NCBI GenBank assembly: GCA_963573305.1
Contig: OY754331.1
Coordinates: forward strand, 95,657,434-95,721,433
Direction of reading: 5' to 3'
DNA length: 64,000 nt
From: Pyrrhosoma nymphula
Taxonomy: Eukaryota; Arthropoda; Insecta; Odonata; Coenagrionidae
In this document: positions 1 through 12,904 of the stretch, in pieces
Layout: each line of letters starts with the position of its first letter
Position numbering within the stretch: position 1 is the first letter of the stretch
The notes under the pieces: generated by a model
Databases searched by the model: none
Told to the model about the DNA's origin: nothing
Seen by the model: only the letters and a program-made list of their open reading frames with translations
Translations under genes and position numbers: made by a program

Positions 1-1409
1 TTTAAAGCACAATGGCACTTTCAAGTTAAACAGTGTTTATTGCACATTAAACTATTATTTTATTATTACATAACAGCATAGTATACGATGTGCTTCCGTA
101 TGGAAGTTACTCTCCGTATCAGCCATCAAACACTCGGTAGTCTGAATTCCAATTCCACTGGTCGATACGCTTCAAGACCATTCAAGATTCAAGAGAAATT
201 AGACTCGTTCAAGTTACGAGGACTTAGATAGCAACCAAACCTTTCAAGAGCATTCAAGACGATATGTCCGCCGTCATGACGTTTCAACTGATGTCATGTC
301 CATTCGAGAAAGCTTGTTCAACGAGTCTTGGAGTTTTACGTGAATTTGATAGTGTGAAACGGCCTATCAATTCACAGAAATGGGATGTTTCCGCCCTGTA
401 GATAATCAAGAACAGGATAGCCTGTTTGTGCCGGTTGCGTATCAATTTGAAAAAAAGGAATAATACATTGATAAATAAATAGTCATTACTAACTACATAT
501 ATCTGGATACAAATTGTCACTAAATTACTGAACTGAGATAAATCAATACATATCCCAACAGAGCCAAACGCTACCAACGCGTGAAAAGGATGATCAAGAT
601 AAAAGATGAAAGAAAGACGGAGATGGCTTGGAGGAGAGACAAAAAATATAGAGATGTTGGAAAGTAGTAGATTGATCAAAGAGAATCGTGATAGATAGCT
701 AAGATGATATTAAACTCCCCATAGCTGAGGAGGTCTGATAAAAAAGCTCGTCCCATTAAATATGTGCCACTCGAGTCGCTGGATGATGCGATGAAAATTA
801 CAGAGACATGAAGCAGGAGCTAGTTATTTTTGTAGTTGCTAAGCCCTACCACTTAATGGAGTAGGAAAAAGAATTTCAAACGAAATGATAACGAGATCTC
901 CACCGTCGGGAGTGCTAACGAGTAGCTGGCTCTTCGCGACTAAAACGAAGAAGAAAAAAAACCGATTAGCTTAAATGGAGGAAACAACCATGGGAACTGA
1001 ATCAACCTTTAAATTAGGCAAAGAGACAGGAATGCAAGAGTAGGTGGTAGAGATTGAGGAGGTATCGGGACCTAATTTGTAATTCATAGCCACTGTCGAG
1101 GATTCTCTCCGGATAGGCAACCCTAGCCTGGGTGATCATTTAAAATATAACAGATAATATAGAGAGGCAAGAAATATTTTATCATGTTGATTAGAAAGAG
1201 GTATGTTTCATGGAAAATATTGATAAGATATCAGAATTGTTGACTATTCTTCAAATTGACGCAGACCTGAAGCCATTGATAATCTGAAGCCATCATCAGC
1301 AGCAGTCATCAATCCGAATATTGGTTTGCTGTAGTTCTCCACTCGATTCTCCTCTCAGCTAACCGCTTCATTCCTACACAATTCTATACTTCGATGTCCT
1401 TTATTTTTG
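1..1409. other. unassigned AT-rich DNA
   Basis: I see no gene and no element with defined ends. Between about 165 and 262 the word TTCAAGA or TTCAAG recurs at least six times at irregular spacing, which could be a decayed simple repeat. The longest frame, antisense at 284-679, has no recognisable domain and biased composition. Confidence 0.5.
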
Positions 1410-1412
1410 CCT

Positions 1413-1619
1413 TTATGAGGCTCCCTCTGTGAATATTTCCTTCATTCGCAGTCCATTGTTGTTTTCAGGAAGGCTATTGTGACGCAGAGTGTGCCCAGTA
1501 AATTTCTTTTTTTCAGTTTTCATCATATGCACTTCTTTTCTTTCCAACTCTTCGTCGGACTTCTTACTTTGGCGATTCTCACCATCCTTTTGACCTTCAT
1601 CATTTTTCAATAACGCCAT
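1413..1619 (-). mobile_element. RTE-like LINE fragment, subfamily 2
   Basis: The minus strand reads a 68-residue frame containing FTGHTLRHNSLPENN. This resembles the (W)IGHxLRHxSLLKxIIEG block near the C-terminus of RTE-like reverse transcriptase proteins. The 30.2 kb fragment carries the same block, recognisable on the plus strand as GTGTGCCCA followed downstream by CTCACCATCC or TTCACCATCC. Only this short piece survives, with no RT core and no 3' tail. The clade is inferred from memory of family sequences. Confidence 0.5.
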
Positions 1620-1899
1620 ATCTTTTTACCTCCTACCTCTTTGACACTTAACCTGGTATCCAGTAAAAACAAAATACTAAATCGTAAGATGAGGTCACTA
1701 AAACTTACGCAAATAAAATGTAGGATAATCTTTTTCTGGAAATTCCTGGTAGCATTGGCACCGCTCATTGCAAAAAAACAGTAGATTGCGAGAAAACTTT
1801 ACCTGATTTGACCTGTTAAAAAAATTGAAAATCCTTTAGTTAATTAACTTTCAGAGCGGTGAAACTTAATTTATAGTTCGTGGTGACCATGTTGATCAA

Positions 1900-2110
1900 A
1901 CGGGAAAGAGAGAGGGAGACGGGCTATTATAATTAAAGGCAATCACAGAGAGAGAGAGAGAGGAAGAGGGAGAACGAAGAGCGAACCCGCGCGCCGTATT
2001 TGCTCACGAAATGCGTGATTGGGAGCTTTCGTAGTTCCCAAAAGTACGAGAGATGAATATCGAGAGAAAGGGAGAGGAAGAGAGGGGGAGGGATGAGAGA
2101 GAGCATTGAT
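1900..2110 (+). repeat. purine-rich tract with (AG)n
   Basis: An A/G-rich stretch with a pure (AG)n run at about 1945-1961 and further GAGAGA/GGGAGAGG blocks at 2060-2103. The CpG-containing segment 1980-2040 interrupts it. Open frames on its minus strand are serine/leucine-rich low-complexity shadows. Confidence 0.7.
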
Positions 2111-2204
2111 TTTCACGCAAATGTGAGAAATACGCCAGAAGGGAACCATTTCCAAGACGCACGGCAAAAGCGGATTCATAGTCCATCGCGCCGAGGGGAA
2201 ATTT

Positions 2205-2757
2205 AAGGTAGCTTGAGCGAAAAATCGCTTCACCGAGAATTTGATGAATTTTACCTCGTTTTAAGGAAAAAAACTATCATTTTTTCAATGATACCAAAAT
2301 ATTTACCCTTTGCCGAACTAATTTTCGAGCAATTTTTCTGAAATAAAAGATGTTTTACATGGGATAGATTAAGGCTCTGCGCTCCAGAGGGAGAATATTG
2401 AAAAAAAAATCGAGATTTCGTCAAAAAAAACTATCGGTATTTAGTTTGTATATTTTCTCAAATATTTACAACAATTAATCAATTACTCATCGCAGTAATT
2501 TTTACATCATCGGAAAAAAACCCTGCTGTTTTGAAGTCTTATTAGCCGTACGGCGTGAAAAAATGAGTCAAGTAAGATACTTATATGGATAAATTTATTT
2601 AATTACTGAGAATTTAGGTCATATACAATAATATTTTTGCACCAATATCGTTACAATATTTACTTCACACTTCTTAAAGGCGCTGAAATTAAAATACAAA
2701 ATTCGATTATCGTTTCCATTATGACTAAGGAAATATCTCGCTCAAACTAGGTACCTA
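2205..2757 (+). mobile_element. MITE-A copy 1 (full length)
   Basis: Non-coding element of about 550 bp. The left end reads AAGGTAGCTTGAGCGA and the right end reads TCGCTCAAACTA then GGTACCTAA. The ends are inverted repeats of about 13 bp, with a few extra bases at the right end. Internal landmarks shared with the other copies are ACATGGGATAGATTA, GCTCCAGAGGGAGAATATTGA, AATTACTCA(T/C)CGCAGTAA and CCGTACGGCGTGAAAAAAT. The left flank is TTTAA, in keeping with a TTAA-type target. It has no coding capacity. Confidence 0.8.
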
Positions 2758-2759
2758 AG

Positions 2760-3090
2760 AATCCGACCTATTGTGTGTGCGAGTGTGTGGCGAAAGGGCA
2801 GATCGCATTGGGTGGAGGGATAGGTTGAAGGGCACAATGAATTGGGGGGAAATTGAGTGAAATAATGGTGGTGGGAGAGAAGGACAGGGGGGGGGGGGGG
2901 GGGAGTGATATTGGGGGCGGCCGGAGAGATTGTTCGACGATGGGCTTATTCGCGGGCGGGGAGAGGGGGGGGTTGAGGAGAGGAGGGTAAAGGGGGGCAG
3001 TGCCACGCCAAGCAAGAGAAAGGGAAGATGGAAGAGGCGAAAGGGAGAATAGAAGTGGGCGGTGTGGAAAGGGTTGAAATACATCCAATA
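2760..3090 (+). repeat. G-rich skewed island with a G17 run
   Basis: It starts directly after MITE-A copy 1. It has a strong G-over-C skew, a 17-G homopolymer at 2887-2903 and several GGGGGAG blocks. Minus-strand proline/serine-rich frames are artefacts of this composition. The G runs could form quadruplex structures. Confidence 0.7.
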
Positions 3091-3094
3091 AATT

Positions 3095-6000
3095 AAAGAT
3101 GGAAGTTTTAAGGGCTGAATGGAAAAATTCTGAATGTTACCCGGGTCAAAAAATACGAAATGGGCGGAAAGTACGAATGAATGGCGCGTAATATGATCAC
3201 GTGGGTTGCGGGAAACACATATATGATATAGGGTAAAAGAAATATTGATCCTTAGTCATGAATAATATAATTGCACATTTAACGTTCTACAATACCTTTC
3301 ATCAACCTCCCATTTTTAGGTCTATTGAGTCATCATCAAGGTAATGACATCAAGCGAGATGCCGAATATAATTCAGAAGGCAATTAATATCTTAAACTAG
3401 TGTCTATCTTATTTTATCGCAGCATCAAAAACCTGGAATTCATTTTTTCGTGCAGTCTTCTATTGAAACGGTAATCCATGGTGCAGTGATCCGCGCAGGG
3501 AAACATACCACATGAGTATATCTACCGTATTCGATCGACTGTTTTAATCCGATAGATAATGTTTTTAACACAAGATCTATAACTCAAATCACCGCTCCTT
3601 CACCGTGCAAGTGCTGATTAGACTTTAAAATACTAACCCAGCTACCAAAGCACATTTAGTAAGAAGTTAATAAAAGAATTTTTATCTCTGGCTCTGGTGA
3701 TAGCAATTGGGTACTGGTAAAAAATTCGATTATAATTTAAGTTAACGGTTTTCTACTAAGTCAAGCCTAAAACAAAAATGGTATATTAACTACAAAATTA
3801 TCATGTAGCCGCGCTTTGACCATATTCTAGAACTCAAACAATAATATTGTCACTTTCACTATCAATGATACTTCCTTTCTGGCTATATACATCTACTAAC
3901 AATTTTGTTTCCATCTCCATGCACTGCCGAGTTTTATAAATATAACATAATTGACTTCCGCTTCAAGTACAACACATGCATATAATTAAAAATATTTTAA
4001 AACGGATGCTTTATGTGGGCTCCAAGGTTCAAGACTTGAATAGGGCCACCGTTAGTATTTAATTTATGCTATTTTCATTTTTCACAGTGACCACTCCCAC
4101 CATACGTAAATGATTTTTACATTCATTAGAAACCATTCAATACTTATAACTCTCTGTAGTATTGTTTTGCTAAATATTTCCTAACAATGGCATCTCTTAG
4201 AGAATGAAAACATTATAAAGAAAATAAAAACGGATATATGAAAAGAAGGAAGGGAAATGGTAGAGGGATGGATGATAAGAGGACAGAACGTGCCTTCATG
4301 GAGAGCCGAACAACACAAATTCCATATTTCACGAGAGGAAAGGGTATATTTTTTTTAAAAAAGATTATGTCATTCATCACACGCAGCTGGCTTTTTAAAT
4401 TTTTTTTTCGTTCCAGAGCTGATACCACGGTTTTGCGTGCGAAAGAGTGGGATCCCCAGCCAAAGACACGTTAGCTTCGCTGAGCCAAGTCAGTTCGTAG
4501 AGAGGGGTGAACATTTTTTAAATGCGTTCTCTGTGTCAGGTGCGCCTTCTACATCACATGTCTCCCCAAGCCAATTTTTGAAGTGTCTTCTCTGCTTAAT
4601 TTATGCAAAGGATATTACTTTTGGTGGCATTGGATGAAGTACAACAGTGTCACCATGAAGCAGAAAATGACGAATCTTAGAGCTTTTTTCTCCTATAAAA
4701 TTATCTACATTATTTGACATCCTGCTACTAACGATTGGGAAAATATTATACCGTATTTCACACGTATCTAAAGTAATATATACCCACTTTGACGAGTTTT
4801 TTCTCAAATAAATAAAAGTAGAATACTAGTACTTACATGAAATCCTTTTCTGTAACTTCAATTTTACAGTTTTAAAAACCCCAATTTTTAAAAGGAACAG
4901 GTTCCTAAAATAAATGCCGATAAAATTCCAGATTGCTAGAATAAATAACGACGCAGAAGACATCTAAAGGTATTTTTAATTTTTTTTGGGAATAGTACAG
5001 GTTCTGAATCCAGCGCTGGAATTAATTTCTCGCTGTGCTGTAAACTCGCTCGAAAGTGGAGGTACCGTTTCGTTGATTAGGGTCGAAGGACTCAAATTCT
5101 GTTAATACAGAGAGTTAACTAACCTTTTAGAGGACGCTTCATGACCTTAAATAGCGTAAAATCAATGAAAATATTCAATGTTGAAAAAAGGAGCTGCACT
5201 CTCCTACAGGGGTTTGAAAGTACAATTTACTGCAACCTACGCTTTGATATGATGCATTTTCTTTTAAGTGGAAAATCGCAACTGCTGAAATCACTATGTT
5301 ATAATTCCACAACATCGCCCCTGAACTTGAGAAAAAAACTCAATTTGTTTTAGGAGTAATATGAGCTCTTCCAATTGAACTACTCCCCCACGTCGAGGCA
5401 AGGGCCGTAGTACTAATCACGTTCTACGCGTTAAAAGGTTCCCAACTCCTAGCCATCATTGGAACTCCATTTAAAGAGAAATTCACTTTTGCCATACGAA
5501 CGGGCAGTGAATTCTTACCCCTTTCGCAAAACCTAAGGCGGTTTGAACGAGGCTTGTGCTTTACGTACTGCACGTATTTGAATTTTATTTTTTTTATTTC
5601 CGCACCTACAAGAAGCATGAAATAAATATTGAAATATTAATATTGTTTTTGCTAAAATTATTATTAAAATTATTAAAATTGCAAAATATTGTTTCGTGCT
5701 AGTGAAATGCTCAGTAATTAACTAAATATGCATATTTAAATCTTTTACTTGAATCCAGGATTTTTCACGCCGTACCTACAGTGAAAACATGTTTAAGAAT
5801 GTTTTTAAAAAACTGAGAACGCCTTCATAACCAAATATATTGTTTTGGATTCCTGTGAAATTATGGTGGTGAGTAGCTAATTGATTAATTAAAAAATAGA
5901 TTATGAGCCAAATAAACTACACACTATTAATTTTCTGGCGCAATCTATGTGTAAGAAATTCCTCTTACTTTTAACGTATAGTCCCTCTAGAGTGCATACC

Positions 6001-6152
6001 CGTACCACTTCTCATTTTTTGACTAACCTCGAAAAGCAAGGAGGTAAGTGCCAGATATTTTGTTATCATTGGAAATATTAGATCTTATTCGTTATTATGT
6101 GGCAAAGTTTGTTTATCATGGTTTTTTAAAAGTGATATCTCCTAAAGCTAAA
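3095..6152. other. unassigned AT-rich DNA
   Basis: No gene, RNA or element with identifiable ends. The short frames at 4238-4474, 4437-4637, 5141-5353 and 5424-5618 have no recognisable domains. Poly-T/A runs are frequent. Confidence 0.5.
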
Positions 6153-6672
6153 GGTAGTTTGAGCGAAAAATCACTTCACCTAGAATTTGATGAATTGGAC
6201 CTCCTATCTTTCCAATGATATCAAAATATTATCCCCTTGCCAAACTACTTTTCGAGTAATTTGCCTGAAAATACAAGCCGTTTTACATGGGATAGATTAC
6301 GGCTGTGCGCTCTAGAGGGAGAATATTGAAAAAATTAGGAATTTATAACACCTATTTTTCGTCAAAAGCTAACGGTGTGTAGTTTGAATATTTTCTCAAC
6401 TATTAATAAAAATTAATCTATAGCTCACTGCAGCAATTTTTTACAGAATCGCAAAATAACCTGCTGTTTTGAAAGCTTTTTAGTCGTGCGGCGTGAAGAA
6501 ATGAGTCAAATAAGAGACTTATGAAGATATATTTATTTAATTACTGAGAATTTTGGTCATGTACAACAATATTTTTGAACCATTAATATTACAATATTTA
6601 TTTCACCCTTTTTATTGACGCTAAAGTTAAAAAATAAAATTCGAATATGGTCTCCATTGTGACTAGGAGCCT
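6153..6672 (+). mobile_element. MITE-A copy 2
   Basis: Same orientation as copy 1. The left end is AAAGGTAGTTTGAGCGAAAA, the clearest terminal repeat of the family. Internal landmarks follow in order: CCCTTGCCAAACTACTTTTCG, ACATGGGATAGATTACGGC and GAAAACATG-free AT-rich body, then TGCGGCGTGAAGAAATGAG. The copy stops after CCATTGTGACTAGGA, so the terminal CTCGCTCAAACTA of the right end is missing. A MITE-B copy begins only about 60 bp further on. Confidence 0.8.
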
Positions 6673-6731
6673 AGTCTTCAACCTTAATAGACTTCAACCT
6701 TATGAATATGGAACTCAACCTACCTTAAACC

Positions 6732-7204
6732 TTAGGGTCACTTATTCCAGAAAATCTGAAAACTCAGCCTTCAAATGGATATTTTAACAAGGGCTCATGT
6801 GGAGATTGCTCAGATTGCACCAGAAAAAACTCTATTTGAACGAGAAAGCATGTATTTGCTTTTCATAAAAACTTTTTGTAAGAAGCATACGATCCTGGTA
6901 AATTAAAATAAATAAAATATAGAAATTTAACTACCTATTTCCTAAAGTTATTATCGAATTATTGCAGAAATTGAAGTCAAAATGCGGTAGTCTCATACAA
7001 ATGGCGCTGCTGTCGGCTCCTATGGCTGGACAAATGTGGTTAGTAAAAAAAATATATTCGTGTAACAATCTGCATATTTTTTACCTTGATTTTGGTTTTC
7101 AATAGGTAACCCAATTTATCAGCGAAAGGAAGATTTTTAAACCAATTACATAAACATTTGTAATTTAGTATTTGTTTTGATTTACATAGGGTAGAGTCAC
7201 CTTA
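6732..7204 (-). mobile_element. MITE-B copy 1 (reverse)
   Basis: Reverse-oriented copy of the element at 20588-21158. Its plus-strand left part (TTAGGGTCACTTATTCC) matches the reverse complement of that copy's right end. Its right part (GGGTAGAGTCACCTTAA) matches the reverse complement of the left end. Shared internal blocks include AAAATGCGGTA, ACAAATGGCGCTGC and GTAACCCAATTTATCAG versus the forward equivalents. It is about 100 bp shorter because it lacks the stretch equivalent to 21020-21110. Confidence 0.75.
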
Positions 7205-9469
7205 ATCCCCACGCCGCTCCGTCACAGAAAAAGAAATAAATACACTATATCCGGTTAGCACTGGGTTCCTCTAGATCTTATTTCAACTCAAACTTTTTCC
7301 GCGAGTGAGGATGGGAAATCACGACTTCGGCTGGGGGTTAATATATATATTTTATGAATCTCAATTGCTTAGTTCAACAGAATGTAGCTTTGCACTCATG
7401 GAAAAATATTGTCACTTCTCTCTGGTCCTTGAGGTAATTTTTTCGGGCAGTTTCATTTGCCTCTTTTCCATTATATCCCGTGAGAGATCTACAAAGATCC
7501 GGTTTTATAATGTCTCATATAACATTTCCACAGTATAATAAACGATGTGGATATGCTCTCTAGTCAAAAACACATCAACTAGCCCAAAGTTAGATTTAAT
7601 TAGGAAAAACCCAAACTCTAAATTTAAAACGAAATTATAGCCTAGGCTACGTCCTCTTACGGTTAACGTTAACCAGATATGCCAAAACTGGGTCTTCAGG
7701 TTCTCAGATTCTAATTATTGATAAAAGCTTCTAACAATTCTTGAAGAAAACTGGACGGAGATGGGACCAAAGTCATTTTTACTAGTATCTAAAAGCACTA
7801 TTTCTTAAGAGTTAATCATTATTTTAAATCTTTTGATGCATAAACATAAGCACACGAACTGCATAAAACACGGATAATCATCCGTCCATGAAAAGCTCGT
7901 CAGGTGATGCTACACTGCACTATAAGTAGATTTGATTCGCCTGTACCGAGAAAATGGATTTTTTTAAATTAGAAGACGCTGTTTTGCTTTTCACAAGCAC
8001 GAGAATCATATCGGCGCGAGTTATTATCCAGCGCATGAAGATATAAGTATATAAAAACCTAATTAATTAGTGTGCTGGAGAGAACACGCATGGCGCAAAA
8101 TATGTTGAAAATGACACCACTTATGAAGATGTACTTTTTGCGTAATTGGAATTACTGTGGTGAGGTAATGAATAATGGCCGTTAAGTCTTCAAGCTACCA
8201 TAACAGCTGTAAATGAATATATTATTAAATTGAGAAAAGAGACAATGAACTGAATAGCTCAGTTTAGCACGCGAATACTATGATATTTCTTGCATCCCGA
8301 GAAAAATTATTTCCCACATTTGATTTCTTATTTAGAATAGAAGCTGCTTTTTAAATGCGATAAAAAATGTAAACAATCATATGATATTAAAAAAGCTATC
8401 TAATCATAGTCATTGGAAAACTTATCTCTCCACGCGAGTAGGGAAGGAGTGTATTTGTTCACCCACCACGTATGTGATCGGCGATTTTTTTGTGGTATCG
8501 TATCTACCTATGTCGGTGTATCTTAGTTATCAAAATATGATTGTGTATATATGATTTTTTTAGTTTCATTTCATGTGCTTGAGAGTGAATTTCTGTAAGT
8601 GAATATCTTCAATTCTTGTATTATATTCCATAGAGCGCTTAAATTGGGCATTAAAAAAATATGAATGGATAAAACTGACAAACTAAAATATTTTTTTAAA
8701 TAGAGCATGTGAAAAGACGTAGTCTAGGGTGTTGTAATTACTTCTGTTGGTTACTTCTACGACATTCAAAAAATATTTTTTTAAACTATCGAATGCATCT
8801 ATTTAAGCAGCATGAGGTACATGGGACTATTGTCAGAGAAATGCCAATTAAAAATATACGAAGTGTCACCAGCGTCCTCCACAAAATTCAATGGCCCGAA
8901 ACTCACGACTTGGAAGTGATTGTATACAATTTCACCATATCCTTGTTCTATCCTCCACCCAAATGAATATAGAATTTTCTTCCTAAATATCTCGCAATGC
9001 ACTCAATTGAAGAAAAAAGGTATTTACTTAGCACAGGAAGATGAGTTCTCACAATCACAGCTGCCAAACCAATCTACTTAATGCTCTGCAAAAAAAGGTA
9101 AGATGAAGCTTCATTATTTCAGACAAGACGGACTAGAGAATGAATTGATTCAATAAATATTTCATTCAAATTATATGGAATTTATTTTTTATCTCCCGTT
9201 TTGATTAATTCGTCAACCGTTGACACACAGGTATCAAATATTCACTAAATAAGTTTCCATTAGTTACACGGTAAAATATTTTAACTACTTGTATGGATTT
9301 CAGAATTTTACGATTAAAAAAATGCTTTTGTATAAAATTTATGACAATTAAGTTTTACTAAACGTTTCTCATCATTAGAAATCGATTTCAAAATAATGAT
9401 GGCAATACTCATGCGCCAAGGAATCAAAAGAAAATGAACTGAACTGGAATCGTCAAATGTTAAGCGCCT
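7205..9469. other. unassigned AT-rich DNA
   Basis: No gene or bounded element seen. The frames at 7305-7538 and the overlapping opposite-strand frames at 8709-9002 show no known domain. Confidence 0.5.
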
Positions 9470-9491
9470 ATCATCATCATCATCATCATCA
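9470..9491 (+). repeat. (CAT)n microsatellite, LINE 3' tail
   Basis: Seven TCA/CAT units adjoin the 3' end of the minus-strand LINE that follows. RTE-type LINEs often end in a short simple repeat instead of poly(A), so this is probably the element's (ATG)n tail. Confidence 0.75.
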
Positions 9492-10350
9492 GAGTAATCT
9501 ACCGGTTAGAGGTAGGTTATGATGAAAGTCAGAGAATATCCAACAGACTCTTACACGTGCCGTGCCCTATCTGCCTCTTGAATTTCTTTCTTCATCTCAG
9601 CGTAAGTCCTACTATTCCTCATCCCGTCCATAAAACCTATTCTCTTTCTTCCCCTTCCCCGCTTACCCAACATCCTTCCCTCTATCACGGCCTTCAGCAA
9701 ACCATCGCCCCTCATTACCGCTTCCAGCCACCTACCCTGCCTTCCCTAATCTCATCCCCAAGTTTCCTCTCCTCACCCACCATGTCAAACGCTTCCTCAT
9801 TTATCTTCCTTTCCGCTCAACGCACCTTTACAATCCTCCTCCACACCCACATCTCGAACGCCTTCAGCCTATTTTCGTCTTCCTTTCTCAAGGTCCATGT
9901 TTCTGCCCCATACAACGCCTCACTCCATAAATACTTTTTTCTGTTCTGTTAGTTTCTGCTCCACTCTTCACCAGCCTCTTTTTTACATCCTTACTTACAG
10001 TTCCCGTCATCAGCTCCCTTCTATTATTGAACGGTTCCTTCGCTAGCGACATTCTCCTCCTAATGTCTTTACTACTATGCCCTGTTTCTTCTAGCGTACT
10101 ACCCAAGTAATTAAATTGTTCTACTTGCTCCAGTTTGTGATTTCCTACTCTATTCACCAGTCTCGCTTTCTTTGTGCTAGAGAATCTAATTACTTATGTT
10201 TTCTTATGATTAATCTTCATCCCGTATTTCTCACACTGCTTTTCCAATGCATCTACTAAAGTTTGCAATCCTTTCCATGACCGACTGACCAACGCCTGGT
10301 CGTCCACGAATCTAACCGACTTTATCCACTGGCCTCCTACTTTGCGGCCG
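9492..10350 (-). mobile_element. RTE-like LINE 3' portion with RT palm box
   Basis: A 5'-truncated non-LTR retrotransposon. On the minus strand, 10478-10194 encodes KSVRFVDDQALVS, with the RT catalytic FVDD box at 10310-10299, followed by EKYGMKINHKK. A second frame (10157-9888) carries EQFNYLGSTLEETG, a typical post-palm block. It then shifts frame into WTLRKEDENRLKAFEMWVWRR at about 9900-9840. There is at least one further stop where the 54.0 kb copy has WTERK. The 3' UTR contains the shared TCTAACCGGTAGATTAC and ends in the ATG repeat. The block YGAETWTLRKED...FEMWxWRRM is characteristic of RTE/BovB-like proteins. The copy is dead. Its exact 5' breakpoint near 10350 is uncertain. Confidence 0.85.
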
Positions 10351-12284
10351 ATTAAAAAAATACATTTTTTCTTTATGCTTCCAATTCCCAAGGTGATTGG
10401 CAACATTTTCCACTCAAAAAAACTATTTTTTACAATAAGGTTTTTGCTTTCACGGATAGGAAAAACATTAAATAGCAAAATATTTCCAAAAAATTTATGT
10501 TCTTCCTATTAATAGCCAAATTATTTTCTTATCTTAATTTTTAGCGAAGATATTGCTTCTTAAGTGATTACCGTTACACGAGCTCATTGACTCACCACTC
10601 TCTCCCACCTCATGGAATTGGCATATCTTTACACGAAAACACGATTTTATTCACAGATTTAACCACACGTATTTTTTTTTGAATGTACCGGACTGTATAA
10701 TCAATAGCTAAAACCGGGATGAAAGTCTTAGTGTGTACTCATGATGAATATGATAATAAAAATTGATTGAATGAATATCGTTAATGCAGACGTTATACCA
10801 CATCGACATGAGTGACGTGTGACCAGGCAATTTCGCTATTCTCTGCTGAATACCAAACTTTACCCGAAATGGCTGGGTTCTACCTTCACTAAACTCGATA
10901 CTAGAAGACAGTTCTTCTCCTAATAAACGCATATCGCTTTGAAACAGCCCCGTACTCGGTAGAACAGGAAAGAAGAGCTATTACGGGCTGTTTCTGAAAA
11001 AAATTGAAAATATTTTAGATCACGAATATCACGTGGCATGTATGCAAAGCTTTACTTCCTGCTTCGTAAACTCCAATGCGATTTTAAAAACGTCCGGACA
11101 TTACGGCGATTGCATTTTGGAATTAAAATCATGAAAAATACTCCCGTCCCACATCACGAAGTCTCTTGATGCGAGAGGCATTTTTGGCGCCGTTTTGAGT
11201 GAGACATTTGCGTGAGGTTATAATATCCCGAGGTCATTTTGCGTTGAGCGGAAGAGTAACGCTTCGGCAAACAAATGCCTATGTCGGACGAGAGGAATGA
11301 GTAAGGGGTTAATTTTAACTAGCCTCGGTTTCCCAATTGGCTGTTGTACCAAGCCTATATAGGTTTGTTTCCTGTGAAAAAATGAGAGCAGTGGAGCAAG
11401 AAATGAGGGAGTAATATTTTACATCATGATTTTCGAATAAAATCGTCATACCTTCCGCCAACGAAGACGTTAAAGAAGTTGTTCGCGTTAATCACACCAG
11501 CCGGTTATTTTTCATTCGACTGTATCTCAACACGAGTACACAATGGAGAAACGAGGTAACCGAGATTTAATTTGGGATAGCTTTGCTTTTGATAACGCCT
11601 ATTAATTTTGAGTGGGTGGACTGACCCACTCTTTGCTTCTAATTCTTATTTTTATGTTCATATTTTGAGCTGACCTCGCGATGTGAAATATTACGAAGTT
11701 GATAAAAGGGATTTCCTTGGCCGATGCGCTAAAATTTTCCTGGGGTCAATCCGGGAATTAGTCACTGATAGAAGAAGTCGGTTGGGAGCCGCATGAGACT
11801 CAGAGACTACACGCTAGGTTTAAATTAGTAGAAAAATTCAGATGCGGAGAGTTGTAGACTATGAAACACATAGGAATAAACGAAAAATTAGAGAAATGAT
11901 ACACATAGCCAACAACATAATACATGCAATAAAACATTTTGCTTAGCTGAGTAAGGTATATAGTAGTTTAATAAGCCAAACATGTTTTAGATCCTCCAAC
12001 ACTGCAACACCTCACTGATTAAATGTGTATTTTCTACTGTTCTACTATTCAATGACGCATTACAATGCTATATATCTATATGTAAAATGTGTATTAATAA
12101 TTTTAATGCGTATTTGTTTTTAACCATGATGCTGACGATAATTCATAGTAACCATAGTCATGTAAATATAATATAATACCATATGATTTTAATGTGTTAG
12201 TACATTTAAAAAGATAATTCTGAGGTAAATAAAGATATATTGTAATAGATTTTTATTTAAAAGCGATTTTAACCTTCTAATATA
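10351..12284. other. unassigned DNA
   Basis: No gene recognised. It holds a small fold-back at 10941-10994, listed separately. Segment 11150-11320 is relatively CpG-rich and 11880-12250 is very AT-rich. Confidence 0.45.
10941..10994. repeat. short inverted repeat
   Basis: GAAACAGCCCCGTA at 10941-10954 pairs with TACGGGCTGTTTC at 10982-10994, with one extra C on the left. The spacer is 27 bases. It could be a remnant of a fold-back element or simply a hairpin. Confidence 0.6.
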
Positions 12285-12336
12285 CCTTTTGTAGCCATGA
12301 AGATGGAATTATTACATTCCGAAACGTCGGCAAAGG
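12285..12336 (+). repeat. CGAAACGTCGG retroelement-end motif
   Basis: TGAAGATGGAAT, then TATTAC, then ATTCCGAAACGTCGG. GGAAT and ATTCC can pair. The outer CCTTTTG and CAAAGG can also pair. The same motif occurs at 25.4, 47.7, 50.4 and 53.2 kb. The layout resembles the conserved ends of Penelope-like elements, some of which carry hammerhead ribozymes, but C3 of the ribozyme core is A here and there is no stem I. Confidence 0.4.
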
Positions 12337-12904
12337 ATACTGTTTTTGTTTTATTTTGACCTGCCCTCGATAAATAAATTTCGATATTATGTTGACCCCG
12401 GACTATTTTCTCGAGAACTGACAGAAGCTGCATAATAAGTGAAGTACGCAACTGAATTTATTGGAGCAAAATATTCTCCTTCCCACGCTACAATAGTGAC
12501 TACATAAAAAAACAGGACGAGGCACTAGAACACTCCATTAATATGTTATTCACCTCTGTCCTTTTCCACTTTCAAGTTCTTTTCTATTCCGTTTACTTAG
12601 TTGGTGTACTAATATTATGCCACAAAGTCATGTGAAGGTTTTAATGAACGGTGATAAAAGAATCAAGGAACATAGAGATAGCAGAGTAGACATTCTACCA
12701 GAAAAGAGGAAACTAACAGCTAGCAACTCTATTTTATAAAATATGAGGCACTACGCTGAGGCATACGTAAGAAAAATGCTTTCATGTAACGATGACGCTT
12801 GGACAATAATAGTAGCAGAACAACTGAGAATGGGATTGGAAGCAATAAATATTTGACGTTATTGAATGACGATGATGATCGATTGAACAGAGAGTATCAC
12901 GAAA

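Noticed and set aside
2760..3090. Proline-rich protein on the minus strand
   Set aside because: Composition effect of the G-rich tract; two frames are open at once and both contain the homopolymer.
9470..9491. CRISPR-like or regulatory CAT repeat
   Set aside because: A plain trinucleotide microsatellite adjoining a LINE 3' end. There are no spacers and the context is eukaryotic.
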